Source: Sphingomonas echinoides ATCC 14820 (GTDB lineage: Bacteria > Pseudomonadota > Alphaproteobacteria > Sphingomonadales > Sphingomonadaceae). Taken from it: 64,000 nt of DNA. The position numbers were made by a program, and so were the translations under genes. Position 1 is the first letter of the stretch, and each line of letters begins with the position of its first letter. This document shows, piece by piece, positions 54,619 to 63,786 of the stretch. The stretch lies in assembly GCF_000241465.1 (NCBI RefSeq), contig NZ_JH584235.1, positions 2,904,529 to 2,968,528 on the forward strand. Direction: 5' to 3'. Below the pieces are notes generated by a model, which saw only the letters and a list, made by a program, of their open reading frames with translations, made no database searches and had not been told where the DNA came from.

Positions 54619-55023
54619 TTAGCGGCAATAGCCCGGCTGACCGTCCTTCTGGATCGCACGACCGGCCAGGGCACCGCCGCCTGCACCCAGGACGGTGCCG
54701 AGCGTGCGGTCGCCGCCGCCTGCGATCACATTGCCGAGCAAGCCACCCGCGATCGCGCCGATAATGGTCCCGCGGTCGTTATTGCAGCGGTTGCGCGCGC
54801 GGCTGTAATAGCGGCGGTCCTGATAATAGCCGTCGTCGCGATAGCCGCGCCGATCATCCCGGTACCCGCGATATCCGTCATCGCGATTGTAGCCGTCGCG
54901 ATACGCCTGATCGTAAGCATAGCCTTGGCCGCCATCATAGCGCTGGGCGGCGGCAGGGGTCGCGGCCAGACCGGAAGCGGTCATGACCATCGCGGTGGCT
55001 GCGAGCGTGAGTTTCTTGAACAT
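54619..55023 (-). CDS. Glycine-zipper 2TM-domain envelope protein
   Basis: 134 aa. Signal peptide (MFKKLTLAATAMVMTASGLAATPAAA), a Tyr/Arg/Asp-rich repetitive middle with many RGYRDD-like units, then a glycine zipper (GTIIGAIAGGLLGNVIAGGG and a second GTVLGAGGGALAG). Resembles surface-antigen/17-kDa-like proteins of the outer envelope; function unknown. The Tyr-rich spacer is low-complexity. Confidence 0.82.
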   Translation of the reverse strand: MFKKLTLAATAMVMTASGLAATPAAAQRYDGGQGYAYDQAYRDGYNRDDGYRGYRDDRRGYRDDGYYQDRRYYSRARNRCNNDRGTIIGAIAGGLLGNVIAGGGDRTLGTVLGAGGGALAGRAIQKDGQPGYCR

Positions 55024-55174
55024 GATGCGTCTCCCGGTTGGTGTTTCCGATGATCCGGTTATGGCCGAGTCGGGCTGAGGTCAGCCTGAATGGCGCTGTT
55101 AGCCGCCGTTCATCGTCGCCAGTGCCCGACGAATCGCGGTTGCGTGTCGCTGCTGGCTCCCGCAGGGGCGGGGG

Positions 55175-56170
55175 ATGCGCATTTTATGGTCGGTTTTGTT
55201 TGCCCTGCTGTTCGTGCCGGATTCGACGGTGCCAGGGCGTCGCGTGAGGCTCGGCACCGATCCGCATTTTCGCGCCGTGCCGGTGATGCTTGATCCGGCC
55301 CGACCCGACCTCACCCGCGTGGGGGATCTGGTGTGGCTGGGCGGTGTGCAGTTGCGCAGCCGCGATCCGCAATTCGGGGGCTTCTCCTCGCTCAGTGTCG
55401 CGGGCGACCGCTTCACCTTGCTGAGCGACAGCAGTGACATTGTGCGCTTCACGATGGGCTCGGATTGGAAGGTCCGTGACCCGAGCTTCGCAGAACTGCC
55501 CGCTGGCCCCGGCACGGGATGGTTCAAGCGCGACCGCGACAGCGAATCGATGAGTATCGACCGCAAGACGGGGGCGATCTGGGTCGGTTTCGAGAGTTAT
55601 AATGAGCTGTGGCGCTACGATTCGCGGTTCCGCCGAGCGGAAGCGCACGGGGCTCCGCCGGTTATGTCGAAATGGCCTGAGAATGAGGGGCCAGAGGCGA
55701 TGACGCTGCTTCCGACAGGAGGGATGGTCACGATTGCCGAAACCAAGCCCTGGCCCAAGGCAAGCGGGCGTGGTGGCATCGTGTTCCTCGGCGATCCGGT
55801 GCAGCGGCCGCGTTGGGGCTATCGCTTCAATTATCTGCCCCCGCGCGGCTACGATCCCAGCGACATGACGGTGCTGCCCGACGGGCGCTGGTTGATTCTC
55901 AACCGTCGCCTTGCCGGGGCACGCTTTTCCAATGTGTTGACCGTGGTCGATCCAGCGCAGGTCAAGCCGGGGGCGACGGTGCGCGGGCGCGATATCGCGA
56001 CGCTGGCGGCCCCGCTCATCCACGACAATTTCGAAGGCGTGGCGGTGACGCGCGAAGGCGCTGCAACGATCATCTGGCTCGTCTCGGACGATAACCAATT
56101 GTCGCTACAGCGCAGCCTGTTGCTGAAGTTCAGGCTCGATCCGGTCGCGCCGAAGCGCAACCGGAGCTGA
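55175..56170 (+). CDS. Esterase-like phytase-family protein, exported
   Basis: 331 aa propeller-like protein of the 'esterase-like activity of phytase' family. Short signal or anchor (MRILWSVLFALLFV). Typical stretches are FGGFSSLSVAGDRFTLLSD, DSESMSIDRKTGAIWVGFESYNELWRY, NEGPEAMTLLPTG, and HDNFEGVAVTREG. Acidic residues in these loops may bind calcium. The substrate is unknown. It ends eight bases before the convergent L28 gene, with no obvious terminator in between. Confidence 0.85.
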   Translation: MRILWSVLFALLFVPDSTVPGRRVRLGTDPHFRAVPVMLDPARPDLTRVGDLVWLGGVQLRSRDPQFGGFSSLSVAGDRFTLLSDSSDIVRFTMGSDWKVRDPSFAELPAGPGTGWFKRDRDSESMSIDRKTGAIWVGFESYNELWRYDSRFRRAEAHGAPPVMSKWPENEGPEAMTLLPTGGMVTIAETKPWPKASGRGGIVFLGDPVQRPRWGYRFNYLPPRGYDPSDMTVLPDGRWLILNRRLAGARFSNVLTVVDPAQVKPGATVRGRDIATLAAPLIHDNFEGVAVTREGAATIIWLVSDDNQLSLQRSLLLKFRLDPVAPKRNRS

Positions 56171-56178
56171 GAGGGGTC

Positions 56179-56481
56179 TTACGCGGCGGCCTGCGGCGCG
56201 GCGGTCAGCTTCTTGGCGACATCGCGCTTCAGGCGACGGGCGCGCAGCGACAGCTTGTCGTCGGTCGTCTTGACCAGCCAGTTGTCGAGGCCGCCGACAT
56301 GCTCGACCGAACGCAGGCCGTGCGCCGACACGCGCAGCTTGACGCTGGTGCCGAGCGCGTCGGAGATCAGCGTGACGTTCTGCAGGTTCGGCAAGAACGT
56401 GCGCTTGGTCTTGTTGTTCGCGTGGGAAACGTTGTTACCCACCATCCGGCCCTTGCCGGTCAGTTCGCAGATCCGCGACAT
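56179..56481 (-). CDS. rpmB: 50S ribosomal protein L28
   Basis: 100 aa. [32 protein letters not shown] is the standard L28 N-terminus; the C-terminal [15 protein letters not shown] tail is typical for sphingomonads. ATG 56481 was selected because the family always begins at MSR.C. It is divergent from a small membrane protein gene. Confidence 0.97.
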   Translation of the reverse strand: MSRICELTGKGRMVGNNVSHANNKTKRTFLPNLQNVTLISDALGTSVKLRVSAHGLRSVEHVGGLDNWLVKTTDDKLSLRARRLKRDVAKKLTAAPQAAA

Positions 56482-56657
56482 CGTAAATTCCTGAATGTCC
56501 GTGAGCCCATGAAGAGGCTCGTGAAGGCGGGGCGCATACCGAATGCAGTGCGGTCGGTCAACCGTCCGAGGCGATTCGATGTCGCGATGCAACCATAAGG
56601 CCGGACGCCGGTTTGGTTACGGTAACGATTCGATGTTGCGAACACGGGAGAAGATCC

Positions 56658-56945
56658 ATGCGCTTTCTTTTAGCTTTAGTCGGCCTTGCCGCGCTTGTCG
56701 TCGTTGCGCTCGTCTCGCTCGGAATGCTCAAGATCGATACCAAGGCGGGCTCGCTGCCGACGCTCAGCGTGAATGGCGGCAAGGCACCCGAAGTCAGCGC
56801 CAATATGGCAACGGTCGAACTCGGCACCGAAAACAAGACGATCGAAGTGCCGACGGTCGGCACCACCACCAAGACGATTTCGGTACCGACGCTAAAGGTC
56901 AATAAGCCGGTCAGCGCTGACGGTAACGCCGTTACGACGCAATAA
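56658..56945 (+). CDS. Small membrane-anchored protein of unknown function
   Basis: 95 aa. One N-terminal helix (FLLALVGLAALVVVALVSLGML), then a soluble tail made of loosely repeated, Val/Thr-rich units (SLPTLSVNGGK, TIEVPTVGTTTK, TISVPTLKVNKP) that share a V-P-T step. This suggests a small beta-repeat or extended structure in the periplasm. GGGAGAAG precedes the ATG. Family not recognised. Confidence 0.65.
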   Translation: MRFLLALVGLAALVVVALVSLGMLKIDTKAGSLPTLSVNGGKAPEVSANMATVELGTENKTIEVPTVGTTTKTISVPTLKVNKPVSADGNAVTTQ

Positions 56946-57001
56946 CCGACCGCCCCTTGCCGCAAGTTGCCGATTCGGCGGCAACACGGCATGGCAGAAC
57001 G

Positions 57002-57451
57002 ATGTTTCCGCTTCCCCCCCCAATGCGTGCCGCGCTGGCCGCTGCTGCCGATGCGGCGGCGGCGGGGGAGGTTCCGGTCGGCGCAGTGGTGGTGCTCGAC
57101 GGGCGCATCATCGCGACCGCTGCCAATGCGCCGCGCGCGCTGCATGATCCGACCGCCCATGCCGAAATGCTGGCGATTCGCGCGGCGGCTGCGGCGATCG
57201 GGTCGGATCGATTGAGCGATTGTGATGTGTGGGTGACGCTGGAGCCGTGCGCGATGTGTGCAGGTGCCATCGCCCATGCCCGAATCGCGCGCCTTTATTA
57301 TGGAGCGAGCGACCCGAAGGGTGGGGCGGTGGAGTATGGACCGCGCCTGTTTTCCCAGCCGACGATTCACCATCGGCCCGAGGTGTTTCCGGGAATCGGT
57401 GACGGCGAGGCGAGCGCGCTGCTGCGCGATTTTTTTAGCCGACTTCGCTGA
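57002..57451 (+). CDS. tadA: tRNA-adenosine deaminase
   Basis: 149 aa. Forms inosine at the wobble position of tRNA-Arg(ACG). Zinc ligands His53 (with Glu55, in HAEM), Cys83 and Cys86 (in LEPCAMCAGA). Other landmarks are AGEVPVGAVVV and YGASDPKGGAV. ATG 57002 chosen since the fold begins within ten residues. Confidence 0.94.
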   Translation: MFPLPPPMRAALAAAADAAAAGEVPVGAVVVLDGRIIATAANAPRALHDPTAHAEMLAIRAAAAAIGSDRLSDCDVWVTLEPCAMCAGAIAHARIARLYYGASDPKGGAVEYGPRLFSQPTIHHRPEVFPGIGDGEASALLRDFFSRLR

Positions 57452-57539
57452 TTTCGTCCGCCTTCGCCAAATAACGGCAAGGCGATAGCCCTCGCGCGGT
57501 TGTGAAATGGCGCGATTCGCGCAAAGGAGGGGCTGCGCC

Positions 57540-58865
57540 ATGGCACCGCTCCCCCCCTTTCCCTGGATCGACGTCGCGATCATCTTCGCGCTGATCGTGT
57601 TGAACGGCGTTTTCGCCATGTCCGAACTGGCGATCGTCTCGGCGCGCAAGGCGCGGCTGGAGGCGATGGCGCGCACCGGCTATCGTGGTGCGCGCACCGC
57701 GCTGACGCTGGCGGCGGATCCGGGCAAGATCCTGTCGACGACGCAGATCGGCATCACGCTGATCGGGATTCTGGCGGGTGCCTATTCGGGGGCCAGTCTC
57801 GGCGGCCCGGTTGCGGCGCGATTGCATTTTCTAGGGCTGAGCGCGGCGACCACCGAAAGCATCGGCTTTGTGATCGTCATCGGCATCACCACCTATGCTT
57901 CGCTGGTCATTGGCGAGCTGGTGCCCAAGCAAATCGCGCTGCGCGCGCCCGAACCGCTGGCGGCCGCGATGGCGGGGCCGGTGCTGGCGCTGGCCTGGAG
58001 CACCGCGCCGGTGGTGTGGCTGCTCGATTCGTCCTCCGGGCTGCTGTTTCGCCTGATGGGCCTGAAGCGCGAGAGCGAAGAGCATGTCACCGCCGAGGAA
58101 CTGCATCTGATCGTCGCCGAGGCGAGCAAGTCGGGTGTGATCGAGGAGCATGAGCGTTCGATCATCTCGGGGGTGGTGCGGCTGGCGGATCGCCCAGTGC
58201 GCGAGGTGATGACGCCGCGCACCGACATCGAATGGATCGACGCGACGCTCGATGATGCCGGGCTGCGCGCGGCATTGGTCGCCGCCTCGCACAGTCGGCT
58301 GCCGGTAACCGAAGGTTCGGTCGATACCGTGATCGGCGTGGTGCAGGCGCGCGACATTGCCGTCGCTTTGTTCAAGGGCGAACCGCTCGATCTGCGCGCG
58401 CTGATGCGGCAGGCACCGATCGTGCTCGACCAGATCGACGCGATGGACGCGCTCGACGCGCTGCGCCAGGCCGAAGTGCCGATGGCGTTGATCCACGACG
58501 AATATGGCCATTTCGAAGGCATCGTCACCCCGGCGGATCTGCTCGCCGCGATCGCCGGCGAATTCGCGTCAGATACCGATCCGGATGATGCGCCCTCGGT
58601 GGTGACGCGCGATGATGGCTCGCTGCTGGTTGCCGGGCAAATGGCGGTCGACATGCTGGCCGAGCGGCTCGGCATCGATTTGCCCGAGGATCGCGATTAC
58701 GCGACCGTCGCGGGGCTTGCGCTCGCGGTGTTCCGCCATTTGCCGGGCGAAGGCGAAAGCTTCATCGAACAGGGCTGGAAGTTCGAAGTGGTCGATCTCG
58801 ACGGGCGGCGAATCGACAAATTGCTGGTCAGCCGCGCGCGCACCGCTGGCTATAGGCCGACCTAG
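57540..58865 (+). CDS. CNNM/CorC-type hemolysin-family protein
   Basis: 441 aa. N-terminal DUF21 domain with four helices (IIFALIVLNGVFAMSELAIVSARKA..., ITLIGILAGAYSG, IVIGITTYASLVIGELVPKQ), a pair of CBS domains (VREVMTPRTDIEWI; IHDEYGHFEGIVTPADLL), and a C-terminal CorC/HlyC domain (YATVAGLALAVFRHLPGEGE). Likely Mg2+/Co2+ transport rather than hemolysis. A strong AAAGGAGGGG lies seven bases before ATG 57540. Confidence 0.92.
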   Translation: MAPLPPFPWIDVAIIFALIVLNGVFAMSELAIVSARKARLEAMARTGYRGARTALTLAADPGKILSTTQIGITLIGILAGAYSGASLGGPVAARLHFLGLSAATTESIGFVIVIGITTYASLVIGELVPKQIALRAPEPLAAAMAGPVLALAWSTAPVVWLLDSSSGLLFRLMGLKRESEEHVTAEELHLIVAEASKSGVIEEHERSIISGVVRLADRPVREVMTPRTDIEWIDATLDDAGLRAALVAASHSRLPVTEGSVDTVIGVVQARDIAVALFKGEPLDLRALMRQAPIVLDQIDAMDALDALRQAEVPMALIHDEYGHFEGIVTPADLLAAIAGEFASDTDPDDAPSVVTRDDGSLLVAGQMAVDMLAERLGIDLPEDRDYATVAGLALAVFRHLPGEGESFIEQGWKFEVVDLDGRRIDKLLVSRARTAGYRPT

Positions 58866-58904
58866 CCACCGTCGCCTCGTACTGCGAACCGAGTGCGGCG
58901 GACC

Positions 58905-59894
58905 TTATCGCCGCAACACGATCCGACCGACTCGCCGCCCGCCTTCGCCACGCACCAATTGCACCGACACATCGATCACGCTTTCGACATAGCGGACGAT
59001 CTCGCCGCGGCCGAGGCTGGTGCCCGCTTGCATCACCATCAGCGCGATCTGGTCTATTGCGGCGGCGGGGCTGTCGGCGTGGACGGTGGTGATCGAACCG
59101 GGATGCCCCGAATTGACCGCGCGCAGGAAGCTGAACGCTTCGCTGCCGCGCAATTCGCCCAGGATGATGCGGTCGGGGCGCAAGCGGAGCGAGGCCTTGA
59201 GCAAATCCTCCGCTTCGACCTGTGCTTCGCCCTGTCCGCCGCGCACCGCGATCAGGCCGATGCTGTTGGGGTGGGTCATCTCCACTTCGGGCGTGTCCTC
59301 GATCAGCACCAGCCGTTCGCGCTCGGGCACCGCTTTCAATAGCGCGTTGAGGAAGGTGGTCTTGCCGGTCGAGGTGCCGCCCGAAATCAGGATGTTCTTG
59401 CGCGCCCGCACTGCCTGGCGGAGGAAATCGCCGATCTGTCGCGCCTCCAGCAACGCCGCCAAGGCGATGTCCTCGGCGCTTTCGTGCTGGGTATCGCCAA
59501 TCGCGGTGGTGGCGAAGGCATCGCCCGCCTCATAGTCGGCCAGCGACAGCGCGCGCACCACTTGTCGCCGGATTGCCATGACCAACGCGCCACGGGTCGC
59601 GGGCGGGGCGACGATTTGCACGCGCGCGCCGCCGGGCAGCGTTGCCGACACCAAGGGGTGCTCCCGGCTGATGCCTTGATGCGTGATCGCGGCGATCTGG
59701 GTGGCGAGTCGCCACAGATTGGACTCGGTCAAATCGGGCGCGGGGTGGCGCGTGCTTTGGCCATCGAGCGTCTCGACCCAGATCTCGCCGGGTACGTTGA
59801 TATAGATGTCGGTGACATCACCGCGTTCCAGCCACGGCGAAAGCGGGCGCAGATAGGCGTCGAGATAGGTGCCGGGCGGTGACAGCGCGTTCAT
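58905..59894 (-). CDS. virB11: VirB11-type secretion ATPase
   Basis: 329 aa hexameric ATPase of the type IV secretion system. N-terminal domain (YLRPLSPWLERGDVTDIYIN), Walker A GGTSTGKTTFLNAL, Asp box IEDTPEVEM, Walker B LRPDRIILGELRG, His box GHPGSITTVHAD. It is last in the minus-strand virB operon; a four-base overlap with virB10 shows coupling. Its 3' end is convergent to the CNNM gene. Confidence 0.94.
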   Translation of the reverse strand: MNALSPPGTYLDAYLRPLSPWLERGDVTDIYINVPGEIWVETLDGQSTRHPAPDLTESNLWRLATQIAAITHQGISREHPLVSATLPGGARVQIVAPPATRGALVMAIRRQVVRALSLADYEAGDAFATTAIGDTQHESAEDIALAALLEARQIGDFLRQAVRARKNILISGGTSTGKTTFLNALLKAVPERERLVLIEDTPEVEMTHPNSIGLIAVRGGQGEAQVEAEDLLKASLRLRPDRIILGELRGSEAFSFLRAVNSGHPGSITTVHADSPAAAIDQIALMVMQAGTSLGRGEIVRYVESVIDVSVQLVRGEGGRRVGRIVLRR

Positions 59895-61021
59895 TCCGCC
59901 GCCCCGCCGACTGGGGTGAAATCGAGATCGCGTGCCACGAACACCCGCACCGGCGTGCCTTGTGCGACCTTGATCGTCGGCGGGATGATCTGTGTCGGCA
60001 GCAAGGCAGCGGCGAGGCCGGTTGCCTCCTGGCTCGACCCGATCAGGATTTGCGTGTTCGATCCGCGCGATACCGATGCTACTGCGGCATTGACCACCGA
60101 CAGCAGCACCGAATTGGTGAAGCGCTGGAAGAAATGGCGGTTGACGCTGCCCGCCAGCCCGGCGCGGCCCAGCGTATCGGCGGCGGGGGAGCCGATCTGG
60201 ATCGAGGCACCATCGGGCCGGATCACCCGTGTCCAGATCACGAAGGCGCGCGACTGCCCCTGCGCGACCGCGCTTTTATACTGGCCGACCAGCCGACTGC
60301 CGCGCGGGATCAGCACCATGCTGCCATCGAAGCTGCGCACGTCGCGGCTGACCACCGCGCGCGCGAAACCGGGCAAATCCGAATTGAGCGCGGTTTCCAA
60401 TACCGCGGGGATGATCGCGCCCTGTGGCACCACCGTTGCCAGATTGTGCAGTTGCGAGGCGCGCGCGCGCTCGGGCTCGGCGGACGAGACGCGCTCGGCA
60501 AATTGTTCGTCGCCGTCCAGGCGCGCAGCACCGCCGTTCTTGCCGTCTGCGGCTTTGGCGGCATCGGTGGCACCGGCTTTGCCTGGTTCGGTGGCGGGGG
60601 CGGGCGGCGCGACCGAGAGATCGACGATCAGCGCGGGCGCTTTCAGCCGCTGCGCCTCGTTCAGCGCCGCAGCCGATGGGCCGATAAAGCCGGGGGTGGC
60701 AACGGCCACCGGCGGCAGCGGTGTGGCGATGGGTACGGAAGTGGGTGTGGCCGTCGGCATCGGTACGACGCCATGCGCGGCCGCCTCTACCGCCGCGATT
60801 TCCGCAGGGGGTGCGAGCGGGGCGACCAAGTCGGCAGGGCGGCCACCGCGCGTGACGATGCCATCGCTAACGGGTGCCCGCGCGGCGTACAGCAAGGTGA
60901 AACACAGCAGCCCGAGCGAAACCGCCCCGGCACCAATCAGCCAGCCACCCCGTTGTGGTCGGGGTGAGGCGACGGCGGGCCGGGGTGGGCCAGCGGCGCT
61001 GGGGGAAAGCGGATCGGTCAT
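59891..61021 (-). CDS. virB10: VirB10/TrbI scaffold protein
   Basis: 376 aa. One inner-membrane helix near residues 25-45 (WLIGAGAVSLGLLCFTLLYA), a long Pro/Ala-rich periplasmic linker, then the conserved C-terminal barrel: QGAIIPAVLETALNSDLPG, SRDVRSFDGSMVLIPRGSRLVGQYKS, RVIRPDGASIQIGSPA, and GTPVRVFVARDLDF. It spans both membranes in the T4SS core. The start ATG 61021 overlaps virB9 by four bases. Confidence 0.93.
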   Translation of the reverse strand: MTDPLSPSAAGPPRPAVASPRPQRGGWLIGAGAVSLGLLCFTLLYAARAPVSDGIVTRGGRPADLVAPLAPPAEIAAVEAAAHGVVPMPTATPTSVPIATPLPPVAVATPGFIGPSAAALNEAQRLKAPALIVDLSVAPPAPATEPGKAGATDAAKAADGKNGGAARLDGDEQFAERVSSAEPERARASQLHNLATVVPQGAIIPAVLETALNSDLPGFARAVVSRDVRSFDGSMVLIPRGSRLVGQYKSAVAQGQSRAFVIWTRVIRPDGASIQIGSPAADTLGRAGLAGSVNRHFFQRFTNSVLLSVVNAAVASVSRGSNTQILIGSSQEATGLAAALLPTQIIPPTIKVAQGTPVRVFVARDLDFTPVGGAAE

Positions 61022-61824
61022 GGCTTGGCTCGCTCGGCAGATTTGGCGGCTTTTGCGGTTTTCGCGTCGAATGGCGGCGGCGCGTCGGGGCCGGGATCGG
61101 GCTCGCGCCAGCCTTCGTTGATCAGCGTGGTCGTCTCGCTGCCGTTGCGCAGCAGGAAGCGCGGCGCGATCTGTTCGACGATGGTATAGCCTTGCCGCAC
61201 GCCATAATTGACCAGGCTTTCCTCGCCCTTGCCGGTCACGGCGAAGAGGGCCGGGGTGGGGGTCTGCTCCGCCCATTTGAAATAGGTGAAATGGCCGTCG
61301 TCGAACACCAGGGTCGGCAGCAGCGACCGCGCGCCGGTATAGCTGTAGCGCGTGTTGCTGCGCACCGGTGGTGGCGGCGCGGCTGGCGCGGCGGCGACTT
61401 CGACGGGCGCAGCGGGATAGACGAAGCGCACGACATAGGTGCGCGCACCGCCATGCGCGGCCTTGCCACGGCTGGCGTCGAGATCGAAGATATAGCGGCG
61501 CTGGTCGGTCACCACCGACATGTTGGTCAAAATGTTGGCGTCGAGCGGCTTCAGGAACAGGATGTTGGCGCGTTTGTTGGGCACCACTTGCCAGGCCAGC
61601 GCATCGCCGATCGAGACGTTTTCGATATGCTCATCGGGCGCGAACTCGATCATGACCTGGAAACCGAGCTGCCCGTGCAGCGTGACCAGATGATCGGGAT
61701 CGTAAGCGATGTTGCGGATGTGCGGATCGACCCAGGCGGGCCGGTCGGGCGCGGTCGTCGCTGCGACGCACGCCGTCCACGTCACCGCCAGCGCGATCAA
61801 CCAGGGGGCGGTATTGCACTTCAT
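61018..61824 (-). CDS. virB9: VirB9/TrbG outer-membrane core subunit
   Basis: 268 aa. N-terminal signal (KCNTAPWLIALAVTWTAC), then DPHIRNIAYDPDHLVTLHGQLGFQVMIEF, the VVPNKRANILFLKPL strand, and the C-terminal domain with RYSYTGARSLLPTLVFDDGHFTYF and RFLLRNGS. The Cys at the end of the signal could be lipidated, but the preceding residues do not fit the lipobox well. It lies between virB8 and virB10 with four-base overlaps on each side. Confidence 0.92.
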   Translation of the reverse strand: MKCNTAPWLIALAVTWTACVAATTAPDRPAWVDPHIRNIAYDPDHLVTLHGQLGFQVMIEFAPDEHIENVSIGDALAWQVVPNKRANILFLKPLDANILTNMSVVTDQRRYIFDLDASRGKAAHGGARTYVVRFVYPAAPVEVAAAPAAPPPPVRSNTRYSYTGARSLLPTLVFDDGHFTYFKWAEQTPTPALFAVTGKGEESLVNYGVRQGYTIVEQIAPRFLLRNGSETTTLINEGWREPDPGPDAPPPFDAKTAKAAKSAERAKP

Positions 61825-62555
61825 CGCGTGGGCACCCCGAGCGCGCTGTCGAACTGCACCGGTGTGGGGGCGGTGTCCTCGGCATCGCGGCGATAATGCG
61901 TCACTTGGAAGCCCAGCGGATTGACGAAGCGATCCTCCATCCGCATCGGCGCACCCGAAAAGCGATAGTCGATCACCGCCGTCCAGCTCCGCCGTTCGCC
62001 GCCAGCCGCGCCCTGATCGTGGCGGATCGTATCGAAGCGCACCGTCGCGCTGCCCGCGCGCGGCATCGTTACGCTCTTCACCGTGGTCGAGACGATAGTG
62101 GTCGCGGGATAGCGGGTGAGCGGGCTGTCGGGATTGCCCTTCTGGAACAGGTGGCGATAGGCGGCGCGCATCGGGCCATCGGACCACAAGGCGGTCTTTT
62201 CGTAATTGGCGCGCAGATCGCTTGCGTCGAAGGTCTCGCGGGCGATGACATATTGGACGATCGCGGCTTGGGCGATGGCGTTGTCCTGGGTGAGCGCTCC
62301 GGGGGCAAGGCCCTTGATCGTCTCGGCATAGCCGCTCTGGCGATCGACCAGGATCGTATAGGGGACCACGGTCTTGAGCGGGGCGAGCCCGGCCAGCGCA
62401 ACCGCCTCCAGCACCGCGATCAGCGCCGCGACGCCCGCCAGCATCAGCGCCCGCCGCCGTGCCGCCTCCGCGCGCGCGATCAGATCGTCGCCCCAGCTAT
62501 CGGGGCGTTGCTGCAGGATCCGCGTAAACGCGGGTTCGGGGGTGGCTTGGTGCAT
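61821..62555 (-). CDS. virB8: VirB8 inner-membrane assembly protein
   Basis: 244 aa bitopic protein. Helix at about 33-52 (ALMLAGVAALIAVLEAVALAGL) preceded by SWGDDLIARAEAARRRA, then an NTF2-like periplasmic domain: VIARETFDASDLRANYEKTALWSDG, TTIVSTTVKSVTMPRAGSATVRFD, and VNPLGFQVTHYRRD. These are typical VirB8 sections. ATG 62555 leads straight into the cytoplasmic tail. Confidence 0.9.
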   Translation of the reverse strand: MHQATPEPAFTRILQQRPDSWGDDLIARAEAARRRALMLAGVAALIAVLEAVALAGLAPLKTVVPYTILVDRQSGYAETIKGLAPGALTQDNAIAQAAIVQYVIARETFDASDLRANYEKTALWSDGPMRAAYRHLFQKGNPDSPLTRYPATTIVSTTVKSVTMPRAGSATVRFDTIRHDQGAAGGERRSWTAVIDYRFSGAPMRMEDRFVNPLGFQVTHYRRDAEDTAPTPVQFDSALGVPTR

Positions 62556-62557
62556 GG

Positions 62558-63781
62558 TCAATCGGGCCTTCTTGAGGCGGTGCCGGAAACGGTGCGCGTC
62601 GGGGTGATGCGCCGGGCACCGTCGCCAAGGCGGGTCTGGTCGCGCGGTGGAGCCCAAGGATCGCGGCTGGCGGCGGCGCTGGCCCCGGTGCTGCCGAGGA
62701 TGCGGACGCTGGTCTCGCCGCCCTCGGTGCGGATCAGCCGATCCTCACGCCGGGCCAGCGCGGCGACGGCGGCACTGGTGCGCGCAGCGGGGGAGGCGAG
62801 CGCTTCCACGGCGGGTGTGGACGAGGCCGGTGTGCGAAGCGGGGGTGGCGTGGCGGTGGCGGCCTTGCGTTCGGGCAGGCGAAAGCCGCGAAACACGGTC
62901 GCCGCGGCGATCAGCAAACCCGTCGCGACCGCCGCGAACACCAGCACCAGCAACAGCACGCTATAGGCGGTGTCGGCGTGTACTGCCCCGGTCGCGCGCT
63001 GCTCGGCCATCGCCGCCAGCGATGGTTCGAGAATCTCCAGCATCACCGCCAGCAGAAAGATCGTCGTCATCGGGGCAAAGGCAAAGGTGAGTGTCGCGCG
63101 CAGCCACCCCTCGAACAGCCCGCGCGTTACATCGAACAGCAACAGCGCGATGAAAATCGGGCCGATCGCCAGCAACACCCCCAGCACGACCTTGGTGGCG
63201 AGCAACAGGCCCAGGCTGAAAAACAGCAGCATGGCGGCGGCTGCCTTGAGCGTCAGCACCTTCACCCCGCCGCCGAGCAGCGGCAACGCTTGCAGCGCGG
63301 CGATCTGTGGCACGGCGGCGAGCGGCCCTGTCGGCTTGGCGGGCACGGGCGGGGTGGGCGCGGCGCTCAGGATGTCGAAGGCGCGCTGCAGCCGGTCGAA
63401 AATGTCGCCGCTGCTGGCGGTCGCCGAATCGAGGTGCAGCATGGCGGTCGCGATTTGCGCGGTGCCGTCGAACAGCACGCGCACCACGATCGCCTGATAG
63501 GTATCCCATTGCGTGGCAAAGGACAGGATCGCGGCGAGCTTCACCACCGAGAGCGTCACGTCGCCAATGCGCAAGCCGCCCCGGCCCAGCATCAATTGAT
63601 AGCCGATCAGCGCGACATAGAGCGTCATCAGCGTGGTAAGGACGCCCGCGAAGCTGCCCCCGCTCTGGAACAGCCCGTCATAGCCGGTGTGGACCAGCGC
63701 ACGCACCTGACAATCGGTCCCGCGCAGCAGCGCATGGACCAGATGGACATCGGGCGGAGCGGCGGGGCAGGCGTTCGACAT
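62558..63781 (-). CDS. virB6: VirB6/TrbL polytopic membrane protein
   Basis: 407 aa with about six helices: AGVLTTLMTLYVALIGYQLMLG, VVKLAAILSFATQW, AAAMLLFFSLGLLLATKVVLG, LLAIGPIFIALLLFD, FAPMTTIFLLAVMLEILEP, and LLLVLVFAAVATGLLIAAA. GLFEGWLRATLTFAF is the TrbL/VirB6 landmark. The last 100 residues are soluble and Ala/Pro/Arg-rich. It is located two bases from virB8 and six from virB4. Confidence 0.88.
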   Translation of the reverse strand: MSNACPAAPPDVHLVHALLRGTDCQVRALVHTGYDGLFQSGGSFAGVLTTLMTLYVALIGYQLMLGRGGLRIGDVTLSVVKLAAILSFATQWDTYQAIVVRVLFDGTAQIATAMLHLDSATASSGDIFDRLQRAFDILSAAPTPPVPAKPTGPLAAVPQIAALQALPLLGGGVKVLTLKAAAAMLLFFSLGLLLATKVVLGVLLAIGPIFIALLLFDVTRGLFEGWLRATLTFAFAPMTTIFLLAVMLEILEPSLAAMAEQRATGAVHADTAYSVLLLVLVFAAVATGLLIAAATVFRGFRLPERKAATATPPPLRTPASSTPAVEALASPAARTSAAVAALARREDRLIRTEGGETSVRILGSTGASAAASRDPWAPPRDQTRLGDGARRITPTRTVSGTASRRPD

Positions 63782-63786
63782 GGCGG

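Noticed and set aside
58905..59894. Tad/type II secretion ATPase
   Set aside because: Immediate neighbours are VirB10, B9, B8, B6 and B4 type, which fixes it as VirB11.
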